Shown: positions 55,521 through 64,000 of the stretch, one piece after another
Layout of the letters: the number at the start of each line of letters is the position of its first letter
Numbering within the stretch: the first letter of the stretch is position 1
NCBI RefSeq assembly: GCF_003056055.1
Contig: NZ_PYFP01000001.1
Coordinates: 62,001-126,000, forward strand
Length of the DNA stretch: 64,000 bases
Direction: 5' to 3'
Origin: Glaciimonas sp. PCH181
GTDB lineage: Bacteria > Pseudomonadota > Gammaproteobacteria > Burkholderiales > Burkholderiaceae_D
Notes under the pieces: model-generated
Database searches by the model: none
The model's input: only the letters and a program-made list of their open reading frames with translations
What the model was told of the DNA's origin: nothing
Program-made: the position numbers and the translations under genes

Positions 55521-56999
55521 ATGCTGACTTTATTGTTGCGGCGAACGCCAATTATATTGATAGTCGTTTTGACATTAATAGTCAGCCCGTTCTTATTTTT
55601 TCCGTGGAGCGACATCGGGCCGCACGATAAGCAGCGCATTGTGGAGGTATTGGTGCTTTCATTAGGCGCGGTCTTGGCGCTTTTCCGATTCGTGCAATCA
55701 AAAGTACCATCCATGTTATCCCGCAAGACAATTTATTGGTTGGGATGTTTCTTTTTTTTAGGATTTTTATCGTCTTTGCAGGCCTACTCAATACGCCATG
55801 CGCTATATGAATGGTCGAGTTTTGGTCTATTACTATTGCTGGCCTGGACGATTGCTTTGGAATTGCGAGAAGCACCAGATGCATTGTTACGGAAAGTTCT
55901 GCTTATTTGTGGAATTGGATGCGTCTTATATTTTTATAAGGAATTTTTTCTATACATACTAGCCCTGCAAATCGATGGCCAGCCTAACCCGGAAGTTTTT
56001 ATTTTTGGCTTCGATAATTTACGGTTTTTTAATCATATTCAAACGATTAGTTTGCCGTTGCTGGGTTTATGGGCGGTGCACAGTGCTTTAAATCAACGCA
56101 ATGAATCTCGCTTCACTTCCCAAATTTTTCCTTTTATTGCTACATCCTTTTGGTGGATGATGTTATTCGTTTCAGCCGGACGGGGGACGTTTATCGGCGT
56201 TTTTGCCGGAATCATCGGGGCGTGGTTATTCCAGCGTCGTCTTGCCATGCCTTGGTGTCGAGTAATGATCATTACTTGTCTTGCGGGATTGTGCGCTTAC
56301 GCCATTTTCTTCGTTACATTACCAATTTTGGTCGGATTGCAGCCTTTCGGTTTCCTTTCCGAGTTAGGTAGCCGAACGTTGAGTGATCCGACTTCTAGCC
56401 GTCTTTCTTTATGGTGGCGCGCGTGGGAAATGATATTGGCGCATCCTATATTTGGTGCTGGGCCTTTGCATTTTGCGCACTACGCCACTAACGTACAGTT
56501 CGGCGCGCATCCACATAATTGGATATTGCAAATAGCATCGGAGTGGGGTGTGCCTGCAGTATTTTGTTTGATTGTTGTGATAGTGATCGCATTCCGTTCA
56601 CTGATGAGGACCGCGACAAAAATTAAACCGGGCGACGAAAAAAATCAGGCTGCGCTAGCAGCGTTTTTGGCAACCGGCATAGCCATTCTTGTAGATGGTT
56701 TGGTGTCAGGATTAATTGTGATGCCAACAAGCCAGTTATGGATCGTTTTATATGTTGGTTGCGCATGGGGATGGGTGTCGTCACTAAGCAATGAAACTAA
56801 GGCACTTCCTCCTGAAGGCTCTCAGGTTTTGCATAAAGCAGCATTGGCTTTGACGGTGCTTGTCTTATTGATATGTTTCGGGTGTGGATTGTGGCCAGAG
56901 ATCCTGAGTTTGCCCAAATATGAAGCTAAAGCGGTGGATAGTGGGGTTTATGTACGTAACGTTCTACGCCCGCGCTTATGGAAAGCAGGTTACTTTTAG
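55521..56999 (+). CDS. O-antigen ligase family protein
   Basis: A 492-residue protein with about 11-12 hydrophobic segments. The Wzy_C loop features are SRLSLWWRAWEMILAHPIFGAGPLHFAHY in segments and AHPHNWILQIASEWGVPAVF. It resembles the preceding protein in plan but lacks the soluble C-terminal domain. It may be a second glycan ligase or polymerase for pilin glycan or surface polysaccharide. It starts 146 bp after the first; no clear Shine-Dalgarno was noted. Confidence 0.82.
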   Translation: MLTLLLRRTPIILIVVLTLIVSPFLFFPWSDIGPHDKQRIVEVLVLSLGAVLALFRFVQSKVPSMLSRKTIYWLGCFFFLGFLSSLQAYSIRHALYEWSSFGLLLLLAWTIALELREAPDALLRKVLLICGIGCVLYFYKEFFLYILALQIDGQPNPEVFIFGFDNLRFFNHIQTISLPLLGLWAVHSALNQRNESRFTSQIFPFIATSFWWMMLFVSAGRGTFIGVFAGIIGAWLFQRRLAMPWCRVMIITCLAGLCAYAIFFVTLPILVGLQPFGFLSELGSRTLSDPTSSRLSLWWRAWEMILAHPIFGAGPLHFAHYATNVQFGAHPHNWILQIASEWGVPAVFCLIVVIVIAFRSLMRTATKIKPGDEKNQAALAAFLATGIAILVDGLVSGLIVMPTSQLWIVLYVGCAWGWVSSLSNETKALPPEGSQVLHKAALALTVLVLLICFGCGLWPEILSLPKYEAKAVDSGVYVRNVLRPRLWKAGYF

Positions 57000-57210
57000 T
57001 CGTTATGGATTTTTCCCGGATCCCGCATTGCCTGCTTGTTATATCCGTAACTTATTCGCAGGTATACGCGATCTAAAATTCAACCCTAGTCTGAGTGACG
57101 GCTATAATAGCTGTCGTTGATGTGGACGCAGGTCCAGCACCGATCAGGCAATTTCCAGCAATTTTTATATACCCTCTGCAAGCGCAGACTTATACAAATA
57201 CAATCATTCT

Positions 57211-58671
57211 ATGCAATACGTTTCCACGCGCGGCCATGCTACGGCACAATCCTTTTCGCACATTTTGCTCGGCGGTCTGGCACCTGACGGTGGTTTATAT
57301 CTGCCAGAAACATATCCTCAAGTCACCTCTGAAGAATTAAATCACTGGCGCACGCTGCCCTACGCTGATCTGGCGTTTGAAGTGCTGAAGAAGTTCGCCA
57401 CCGATATTCCGCAAGCCGATTTGAAGGCTTTGGCGCATAAAACCTATACCGGCGAAGTATATCGAAATGGACGCGCCGGAGAGAGCGCAGACCAAATTAC
57501 GCCGTTGCGAGTATTGGAAGAAGCCAACGGCTGCAAGCTTGTTTTGCAAGCGCTGTCGAATGGGCCGACGCTGGCGTTCAAGGATATGGCAATGCAGTTG
57601 CTGGGTAACTTGTTTGAGTACACGTTGGCCAAGGACGATGCTGCGCTGAATATTTTTGGTGCGACTTCTGGCGACACTGGTAGTGCGGCGGAGTACGCGA
57701 TGCGCGGCAAAAAGGGACTCCGTGTTTTTATGCTGTCGCCGCATAAAAAAATGAGTGCGTTTCAGTCTGCGCAAATGTTCAGTTTACAAGATCCGAACAT
57801 CTTTAATATCGCTGTTGAAGGCGTGTTCGATGATTGCCAGGATATGGTCAAAGCCGTATCTAACGATCATGCGTTCAAAGCAGCGCAAAAAATCGGCACC
57901 GTGAATTCGATCAACTGGGCGCGTGTTGTTGCGCAAGTTGTGTACTACTTCCGCGGTTATCTCAGCGCCACTACGAGCAACGAGCAAAAAGTATCGTTTA
58001 CTGTGCCGTCGGGCAACTTTGGGAATATTTGTGCCGGGCATATTGCTCGCATGATGGGTTTGCCGATCGATAAATTGGTGGCGGCTACGAATGAAAACGA
58101 CGTTTTGGACGAATTTTTCCGTACCGGGATTTATCGCGTGCGCAAATCGGCTGAAACCTACCATACCAGTAGCCCGAGTATGGATATCAGCAAAGCCTCC
58201 AATTTTGAACGTTTCGTATTCGACTTGCTAGGACGTGATCATGCGCGTTTGGCAGCGTTGTTTCATAAGGTTGAGACTGAAGGCGGCTTTGATTTGTCGG
58301 GAAATCCTGGTAGCGATGGCGACGAATTCCGCAAAATCGTGGAATACGGCTTTCAGTCTGGCAAGTCGACTCATCAAGATCGCTTAGATACTATTCGCGA
58401 TGTGGAGAAACAATACGGCATCACGATCGATACGCATACCGCCGACGGCGTTAAAGTCGCGCGCGACTATTTGACGCCCGGTGTTCCGATGATTGTGCTG
58501 GAAACCGCCTTACCCGCCAAATTTAACGAGACGATTCGCGAAGCCTTGGGCCGCGATGCAGAGCGCCCTGCGGGTTTTGAAAACATTGAGGCCTTGCCGC
58601 AGCGATTTGACGTGATGGCAGCGGATGTGGCGCAGGTTAAGGCCTATATCGCGGCACATACTGGCTTGTGA
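57211..58671 (+). CDS. thrC: Threonine synthase
   Basis: A 486-residue PLP enzyme making threonine from O-phosphohomoserine. N-terminal MQYVSTRGHATAQSF, the PLP-lysine segment GPTLAFKDMAMQLLG, GATSGDTGSAAEYAM and the phosphate-binding VPSGNFGNICAG are all intact; length fits the long bacterial type. Homoserine dehydrogenase, which commonly precedes thrC in Burkholderiales, is not in this window; the O-antigen-ligase-like gene is there instead. moeA follows 28 bp downstream. Confidence 0.95.
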   Translation: MQYVSTRGHATAQSFSHILLGGLAPDGGLYLPETYPQVTSEELNHWRTLPYADLAFEVLKKFATDIPQADLKALAHKTYTGEVYRNGRAGESADQITPLRVLEEANGCKLVLQALSNGPTLAFKDMAMQLLGNLFEYTLAKDDAALNIFGATSGDTGSAAEYAMRGKKGLRVFMLSPHKKMSAFQSAQMFSLQDPNIFNIAVEGVFDDCQDMVKAVSNDHAFKAAQKIGTVNSINWARVVAQVVYYFRGYLSATTSNEQKVSFTVPSGNFGNICAGHIARMMGLPIDKLVAATNENDVLDEFFRTGIYRVRKSAETYHTSSPSMDISKASNFERFVFDLLGRDHARLAALFHKVETEGGFDLSGNPGSDGDEFRKIVEYGFQSGKSTHQDRLDTIRDVEKQYGITIDTHTADGVKVARDYLTPGVPMIVLETALPAKFNETIREALGRDAERPAGFENIEALPQRFDVMAADVAQVKAYIAAHTGL

Positions 58672-58699
58672 TAACCGGGTAAAAACAGGCTAACGACAG

Positions 58700-59938
58700 A
58701 TGCAAAAACCACAAATGCTTACGGTCACTGAGGCGCTGGACGTGCTGCTGGCCGCTGCGCGGCCTTTGACGGAGGTTGAAGTGGTACCCACTTTGGCCGC
58801 AAATGGTCGCGTTCTTGTGAGTGCCCAAACCTCCCAAATGAACGTGCCGCCGTCTGACAATACACAAATGGATGGTTATGCCGTGCGGGCGGCGGAATGC
58901 GTGAGTGGTGCGGCGCGTTTGCCCGTTTCGCAGCGAATTCCTGCCGGGCATGTCGGGCAGCCATTGCAGGAAGGCAGCGCCGCACGCATATTTACCGGGG
59001 CGTTAATTCCGCCGGGTGCTGACGCTGTTGTGATGCAGGAAATGTGCGATGTCGATGGCGATGCTGTTGTCGTCCGTCACTCACCCGCATCCGGTGAATG
59101 GATTCGTCGGGCAGGTGAGGATATCCATGTCGGCAAAGAGATTTTGCCCGCTGGCACGCGGTTGCAGGCCCAACATCTTGGGTTAGCGGCATCTGTCGGT
59201 TTGGCAGAGTTGTCTGTACTGCGCAAATTGCGTGTCGCGGTATTTTTTACGGGCGACGAATTAACAATGCCGGGCGAGGTGTTGAAAGCTGGGGCAATCT
59301 ACAACTCAAACCGCTTTGTACTGCGTGGATTGTTAGAAAATTTAGGTTGCGAGCTGACGGACTACGGCATCGTTCCCGATTCGCTGACCGCTACACGCGA
59401 GACTTTGCGCATTGCCGCGCAACAACATGATTTGATCATTACTTCGGGCGGTGTTTCGGTCGGCGAAGAGGATCACGTTAAACCTGCAGTGGAAGCGGAA
59501 GGCCATCTGAATATGTGGCAAATCGCTATGAAACCGGGAAAACCGCTGGCTTTCGGTGAAATTAATCGGAATGCAGCCGATATTGGCCAGGCTGGTACGA
59601 CATTTTTTATAGGTTTACCCGGCAATCCGGTATCCAGTTTTGTGACGTTTTTGATGTTCGTGCGGCCTTTCATTTTACGATTGCAAGGATGCAGTAACGT
59701 GATGCCAGAGGTGTATATACTGCGCGCAGATTTTGATTGGCCGAAAGCTGATCGGCGACAGGAATTTTTACGTGTAAAAATGAATCTAAACGGTGGTCTG
59801 GATTTATTTCCGCATCAGGGTTCGGGCGTATTAACGTCCACCGTCTGGGGCGATGGATTGGTAGATAATCCGGCTGGCAATACTATTGCGGCTGGCGATG
59901 CGGTGCGTTTTCATCCATTTTCAGCGCTGATCCAATAA
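58700..59938 (+). CDS. moeA: Molybdopterin molybdotransferase
   Basis: A 412-residue enzyme inserting molybdate into adenylated molybdopterin. N-terminal PPSDNTQMDGYAV, FTGALIPPGADAVV, then FFTGDELTMPGE and ITSGGVSVGEEDHV of the central MoCF domain and GLPGNPVSSFVTF are family signatures. It sits between thrC and moaD. Confidence 0.95.
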   Translation: MQKPQMLTVTEALDVLLAAARPLTEVEVVPTLAANGRVLVSAQTSQMNVPPSDNTQMDGYAVRAAECVSGAARLPVSQRIPAGHVGQPLQEGSAARIFTGALIPPGADAVVMQEMCDVDGDAVVVRHSPASGEWIRRAGEDIHVGKEILPAGTRLQAQHLGLAASVGLAELSVLRKLRVAVFFTGDELTMPGEVLKAGAIYNSNRFVLRGLLENLGCELTDYGIVPDSLTATRETLRIAAQQHDLIITSGGVSVGEEDHVKPAVEAEGHLNMWQIAMKPGKPLAFGEINRNAADIGQAGTTFFIGLPGNPVSSFVTFLMFVRPFILRLQGCSNVMPEVYILRADFDWPKADRRQEFLRVKMNLNGGLDLFPHQGSGVLTSTVWGDGLVDNPAGNTIAAGDAVRFHPFSALIQ

Positions 59939-60030
59939 CGGCGAAATGTTGATGCACATCTGCGTATGTTCTGTGATCAGCATCCGGCAGCGTTAATATG
60001 GCATGTTGAATTTCAAAGTAGGAAAGCTTC

Positions 60031-60288
60031 ATGAAGATTCACTTACGTTTTTTTGCCAGCATGCGTGAAGCACTTAACGTTGCGCAGGAAACGCTCGAAC
60101 TGCCTGAAACGGTGCAAACCGTAGGCGATATCCGCGCCTATTTGCGTCAACGTGGCGGTATCTGGGAAGAAGTTCTTGGAGAGGGCCGTGCGCTAAGAAT
60201 GGCGTGCGATCAGGTCATCGCGACCAATGATTCTCCTGTGACCGCTGATGCTGAAGTGGCGTTCTTTCCGCCGGTGACAGGCGGTTAA
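60031..60288 (+). CDS. moaD: Molybdopterin synthase sulfur carrier subunit
   Basis: An 85-residue ubiquitin-like protein ending FFPPVTGG; the C-terminal GG is activated by MoeB and carries the thiocarboxylate sulfur. LRFFASMREAL at the N-terminus is typical. It lies 95 bp upstream of moaE, its catalytic partner. Confidence 0.94.
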   Translation: MKIHLRFFASMREALNVAQETLELPETVQTVGDIRAYLRQRGGIWEEVLGEGRALRMACDQVIATNDSPVTADAEVAFFPPVTGG

Positions 60289-60383
60289 TTGACGCTAATG
60301 GCTTACCGAGGCAGGCGGGCCTTTGCAACGGCTTGTCGCTAAGTCCTGTTTTATACCGACTTTCGAATCGTAAGGATTGACCT

Positions 60384-60833
60384 ATGCCCATACGCATTCA
60401 AACCGCAGACTTTGATGTTTCGACAGAATTGCTGGCCATGCGCCAGAACAACCCCAAAATTGGTGCCGTTGTGAGTTTTGTGGGAGCGGTGCGCGATATA
60501 AATGAAGGCAGCGCGATTGCCGAAATGACGTTAGAGCATTATCCCGGCATGACTGAAAAAGCGCTGGCCGCCATCATTGTGCAAGCGCAGGCGCGTTGGA
60601 ACATTTTCGATACGCTAGTGATTCATCGTGTCGGGCCATTGCAGCCGATGGACCAGATCGTATTAGTCGCGGTTGCGTCGGCACACCGTGGCGAGGCTTT
60701 TGCGGCCTGCGAATTTATCATCGACTATCTCAAAACGGAAGCGCCGTTCTGGAAAAAAGAACAAACTCCTGAAGGTGCACGTTGGGTTGACGCGCGTGAA
60801 AGTGACGATGCAGCGTTGAATAAATGGAAATAG
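60384..60833 (+). CDS. moaE: Molybdopterin synthase catalytic subunit
   Basis: A 149-residue subunit converting cyclic pyranopterin monophosphate to molybdopterin with MoaD. GAVVSFVGAVRDINEG, LEHYPGMTEKAL, HRVGPL, and the active-site segment AHRGEAFAACEFIIDYLK followed by APFWKKE with the catalytic lysines are present. Length is normal. Confidence 0.95.
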   Translation: MPIRIQTADFDVSTELLAMRQNNPKIGAVVSFVGAVRDINEGSAIAEMTLEHYPGMTEKALAAIIVQAQARWNIFDTLVIHRVGPLQPMDQIVLVAVASAHRGEAFAACEFIIDYLKTEAPFWKKEQTPEGARWVDARESDDAALNKWK

Positions 60834-60996
60834 CGTAAGAACGCATCCATCTCGGTGCTCAAATTCCAAAAAAGTCTTATATCAGCTAAGAGGCAAACTG
60901 CGGCTAGGCCATGCATTTGCGCTTGCAAAGCTCTCCTCATTTCACACTCCAAAACGCTACAGTGGTCCAAATAGGTGTCTAATTAAGTTTGGTATT

Positions 60997-61022
60997 CTTG
61001 AAATACGCCGTCAAGTCCCAAT
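60997..61022 (+). promoter_or_regulatory. Sigma-32 heat-shock promoter of clpB
   Basis: CTTGAAA at 60997-61003 exactly matches the RpoH -35 element. CCCAAT at 61017-61022, 13 bp later, matches most of the -10 element (CCCCAT). It lies 32 bp before the clpB ATG. Confidence 0.8.
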
Positions 61023-61053
61023 TTCCTGAGTAATAGACATATTGGAGGAAACA

Positions 61054-63648
61054 ATGCGTTTCGACAAACTCACTACAAAATTGCAAGAAGCTATTTCTGA
61101 CGCCCAAAGTCAGGCCGTTGGCAATGACAATCAATATATTGATCCTATACACGTCATTCTGGCATTGCTGAATCAGGATGACGGCAGCGCGCGTTCGCTT
61201 TTGCAACGTGCGGGCGTGAATATTGCCGCATTTTCGACCGGGTTAAAGGCGGCGCAGGAGCGTTTGCCGAAGGTTTCTGGCAACAGTGGAGAAGTGCAGA
61301 TTGGGCGTGAATTGCTGGGATTGCTTAATCTGGCAGACAAAGAAGCGCAAAAACATGGCGATCAGTTTATTGCTAGTGAAATGCTTCTTCTGGGACTGCT
61401 TGACGACAAGTCGGATGCCGGTCAATTGGCGCGCCAGCACGGTTTGACGCGCAAGGCGTTGGAGGCGGCCATCAGTGCGGTACGTGGCGGCGATAACGTC
61501 GCCTCCCAAGATGGTGACGGCCAACGCGAAGCATTGAAAAAATACACACTTGATCTGACTGAACGCGCACGCCAAGGCAAATTAGACCCTGTAATCGGTC
61601 GGGATGATGAGATTCGTCGGGCGATTCAGGTTTTACAACGCCGTAGCAAAAACAATCCTGTTTTGATAGGCGAGCCGGGCGTCGGTAAAACGGCCATCGT
61701 TGAAGGGCTGGCGCAACGTATCGTGAACGGCGAAGTGCCGGATAGCCTGAAATCCAAGCGAGTGCTATCGCTGGACATGGCTTCACTTTTGGCGGGCGCT
61801 AAATTCCGTGGCGAGTTTGAAGAGCGCCTGAAAGCGGTATTGAAAGAAATCGCCCTCGATGAAGGTCAGACCATCGTCTTTATCGATGAATTGCACACCA
61901 TGGTCGGCGCTGGCAAAGCCGAAGGTGCGATGGATGCCGGAAATATGCTGAAACCTGCGTTGGCGCGCGGGGAGTTGCATTGTGTGGGTGCAACGACGTT
62001 GGACGAATATCGCAAATATATTGAAAAAGATGCTGCCTTGGAACGTCGTTTCCAAAAAATTCTGGTGGACGAGCCTAGCGTTGAGGCGACCATCGCGATT
62101 TTGCGTGGCTTGCAAGAGAAATATGAAGTGCATCATGGCGTACAAATCACTGATCCCGCCATCGTCGCTGCGGCAGAATTATCGCATCGCTATATCACCG
62201 ATCGGTTTTTGCCAGATAAGGCGATTGACCTGATTGATGAGGCCGCTGCCAAGATCAAGATTGAAATCGATTCTAAACCCGAGGTGATGGATAAGCTTGA
62301 CCGCCGGTTGATTCAACTTAAAATCGAGCGCGAAGCGGTGAAAAAAGAAAAGGATGAGGCGTCTAAAAGACGTTTTGATCTGATCGAGCAGGAGATCGAG
62401 AAGCTAGAGCGCGAATATGCGGATCTGGAAGAAGTCTGGAAGTCCGAGAAGGCTAACGCCTTGGGCAGCCAGCATCTCAAAGAAGAAATCGAAAAACTGC
62501 GCTTGCAAATCGATGAAGCAACACGGAATAGCGATTGGCAGAAAGTCTCTGAACTGAAATACGGCAAATTGAATCCGCTGGAGCAGGCGCTGGAAGCGCA
62601 GCAAAAGCAGGACGCACTGGCCGATGCAAATCCTGATCCGAGCGTTAAACCGCGATTGGTGCGGACGCAAGTTGGGGCGGAAGAAATTGCAGAAATTGTG
62701 TCGCGCTCCACCGGTATTCCCGTCTCCAAGATGATGCAGGGCGAACGTGAAAAGTTACTGAAGATGGAAGACGAATTGCATCGCCGCGTAGTTGGGCAGG
62801 ATGAGGCGATTGCTGCGGTGTCGGATGCTATTCGGCGCTCTCGTGCTGGATTGAGCGATCCTGATCGGCCGTACGGATCGTTCATGTTTTTAGGACCAAC
62901 CGGGGTCGGTAAAACTGAATTGTGCAAGGCGCTGGCGGGCTTTTTGTTCGATACACAAGATGCGATGATACGTATCGATATGAGCGAATTTATGGAAAAA
63001 CATTCGGTCTCGCGTCTGATCGGTGCGCCTCCCGGCTATGTTGGTTACGAGGAGGGCGGTTATCTGACCGAAGCTGTGCGTCGGAAGCCGTACAGTGTGA
63101 TTTTGCTCGATGAAATTGAGAAGGCGCATCCGGATGTCTTCAATGTCTTGCTGCAAGTGCTTGATGATGGGCGTATGACTGATGGTCAGGGACGCACCGT
63201 AGATTTCAAAAATACGGTGATTGTGATGACATCGAATTTGGGATCGCATCGGATTCAGGCGATGGAGGGCAGCGATCCTGCCGAAGTAAGAACCGAGGTC
63301 ATGGCCGAAGTCAGAAATCACTTCCGTCCGGAGTTTATTAATCGGATCGATGAAATCGTCGTGTTTCATTCGTTGGACGAAAAGAATATTGGCGCCATCG
63401 CCAAGATCCAGTTGAAGATTTTGGAGCAGCGACTTGCTAAGCTGGAGATGCGACTCGAAATTTCGGAGGGCGGTCTGCAAAAGATCGCAGAAGCTGGTTT
63501 CGATCCCATCTATGGCGCGCGCCCATTGAAACGAGCGATCCAACAGCAAATTGAAAATCCATTATCAAAACTTATTTTAGAAGGTAAGTTTGGGCCGAAA
63601 GATGTTATTCACATAAGTGTGAACAATGGTGAAATAGTTTTCAATTAG
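61054..63648 (+). CDS. clpB: ATP-dependent disaggregase ClpB
   Basis: An 865-residue Hsp100 chaperone that resolubilises aggregates with DnaK. The N-terminal double Clp domain is followed by the first AAA+ module (Walker [14 protein letters not shown] near residue 207), the coiled-coil middle domain (about 400-520) that marks ClpB rather than ClpA, and the second AAA+ module ([13 protein letters not shown] near residue 614, then [20 protein letters not shown]). ATG 61054 has GGAGG upstream; the four-residue longer TTG frame is rejected. A sigma-32 promoter precedes it. Confidence 0.97.
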   Translation: MRFDKLTTKLQEAISDAQSQAVGNDNQYIDPIHVILALLNQDDGSARSLLQRAGVNIAAFSTGLKAAQERLPKVSGNSGEVQIGRELLGLLNLADKEAQKHGDQFIASEMLLLGLLDDKSDAGQLARQHGLTRKALEAAISAVRGGDNVASQDGDGQREALKKYTLDLTERARQGKLDPVIGRDDEIRRAIQVLQRRSKNNPVLIGEPGVGKTAIVEGLAQRIVNGEVPDSLKSKRVLSLDMASLLAGAKFRGEFEERLKAVLKEIALDEGQTIVFIDELHTMVGAGKAEGAMDAGNMLKPALARGELHCVGATTLDEYRKYIEKDAALERRFQKILVDEPSVEATIAILRGLQEKYEVHHGVQITDPAIVAAAELSHRYITDRFLPDKAIDLIDEAAAKIKIEIDSKPEVMDKLDRRLIQLKIEREAVKKEKDEASKRRFDLIEQEIEKLEREYADLEEVWKSEKANALGSQHLKEEIEKLRLQIDEATRNSDWQKVSELKYGKLNPLEQALEAQQKQDALADANPDPSVKPRLVRTQVGAEEIAEIVSRSTGIPVSKMMQGEREKLLKMEDELHRRVVGQDEAIAAVSDAIRRSRAGLSDPDRPYGSFMFLGPTGVGKTELCKALAGFLFDTQDAMIRIDMSEFMEKHSVSRLIGAPPGYVGYEEGGYLTEAVRRKPYSVILLDEIEKAHPDVFNVLLQVLDDGRMTDGQGRTVDFKNTVIVMTSNLGSHRIQAMEGSDPAEVRTEVMAEVRNHFRPEFINRIDEIVVFHSLDEKNIGAIAKIQLKILEQRLAKLEMRLEISEGGLQKIAEAGFDPIYGARPLKRAIQQQIENPLSKLILEGKFGPKDVIHISVNNGEIVFN

Positions 63649-63720
63649 CCAGGTTAGGTAACTGTTTTAGTGTCGATAAGGGTAAAATCACGGGCAGCTT
63701 ACCAGTGCTTTAGAACAACA

Positions 63721-63757
63721 AAAAGAGCCACAAGGGAGACCGGGTGGCTTTTTTTTG
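63721..63757 (+). terminator. Terminator after clpB
   Basis: AGCCAC pairs with GTGGCT around a 12-base loop, with an A-run before and a long T-run after. It ends the clpB transcript. Confidence 0.8.
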
Positions 63758-63907
63758 CCTATCGGTAGGAGATTGCCGCGCTTGCTCGACGCCACTAATG
63801 CGTTATTGACAGAAAAGCTGGATGTATGGATCGTCAAGCGCAATTCCCTGTCAATTAATTGCGGGTGCAGGACCGTAAGTCCGATAAGCTTTCGCTTTGG
63901 GATAGAT

Positions 63908-64000
63908 GCATAACGCATTTTCTGGGAAAATTTTGAAGAAATATTCGCTACAACGGCTATTTATTCTGCCCTTTGTCATTCTGATACTGAGCCTTGCGGT
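63908..64000 (+). CDS. Membrane protein N-terminus (3' partial)
   Basis: ATG 63908 (GGGATAG upstream) opens a frame that runs off the right edge after 31 codons. It encodes a basic start (MHNAFSGKILKKYSLQR) followed by a hydrophobic helix (LFILPFVILILSLAV), typical of the first membrane anchor of a sensor, chemoreceptor or diguanylate cyclase. An internal TTG at 63935 is another possible start. The family cannot be told from this fragment. Confidence 0.55.

Noticed and set aside
63758..63907. Possible cyclic di-GMP riboswitch upstream of the last membrane-protein gene
   Set aside because: The conserved GEMM core could not be matched; only a generic leader is seen.

Overview
The window reads as chromosome of a betaproteobacterium of the Burkholderiales, most likely Oxalobacteraceae (Collimonas/Herminiimonas/Glaciimonas-like). 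This rests on the aat-bpt-pyrD block, spoT-rpoZ-gmk order, thrC-moeA-moaD-moaE-clpB order, a sigma-54 type IV pilin, and a DUF1302/DUF1329/MMPL/YCF48 set common in that order. The genus is inference. No plasmid, phage or intact insertion sequence is visible.

Bases 1-12.2 kb are accessory catabolism. They hold a partial ThDP-dependent decarboxylase/synthase, a histidinol-dehydrogenase-family enzyme, and a decayed inositol-monophosphatase/HisN-like gene. An envelope set follows: DUF1329 protein, MMPL/RND transporter, YCF48-like periplasmic protein, and then, beyond a sugar-isomerase-like TIM barrel and a dead IS6-type transposase, a DUF1302 outer-membrane protein. The 12.2-12.8 kb intergenic region carries two consecutive candidate small RNAs, each with CU-rich anti-Shine-Dalgarno motifs just before a Rho-independent terminator.

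Bases 13-28.5 kb are a second catabolic island with two halves. The first is a LysR regulator, a VanB-like reductase, a VanA-like Rieske oxygenase, an AtoE-type short-chain fatty-acid transporter, a class III CoA-transferase and an unusual crotonase. The second is an AcuR-like TetR repressor, another AtoE-type transporter, an AcuI-like acrylyl-CoA reductase, an acyl-CoA ligase, a crotonase with both catalytic glutamates and an MFS transporter. Three near-identical 18-bp operator sites tie the TetR gene, the second transporter and acuI into one regulon. My reading is a two-route system for uptake, CoA activation and reduction or hydration of a short 2-enoic acid such as acrylate, with oxidative demethylation or hydroxylation of a precursor possibly feeding it.

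Bases 28.5-34 kb are a decay zone: a LysR/SDR divergent pair, a DUF72 stub, a 2'-5' RNA ligase-like gene, and a deletion scar joining the 5' part of a 2-hydroxyacid dehydrogenase to the 3' part of a fumarate-reductase-like flavoprotein.

From 33.9 kb to the end the region is mainly housekeeping: Lhr helicase, PyrD, the two N-end-rule transferases Bpt and Aat, a GAF-GGDEF-EAL protein, a NUDIX hydrolase, three tandem initiator tRNA genes, DUF72 protein, a YXWGXW-repeat protein, pterin enzymes, DUF1223 protein, SpoT-RpoZ-Gmk, a sigma-54-driven pilin followed by two O-antigen-ligase/pilin-glycosylase-like membrane proteins, threonine synthase, molybdopterin genes, and ClpB behind a heat-shock promoter. 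The window ends inside a membrane-protein gene.
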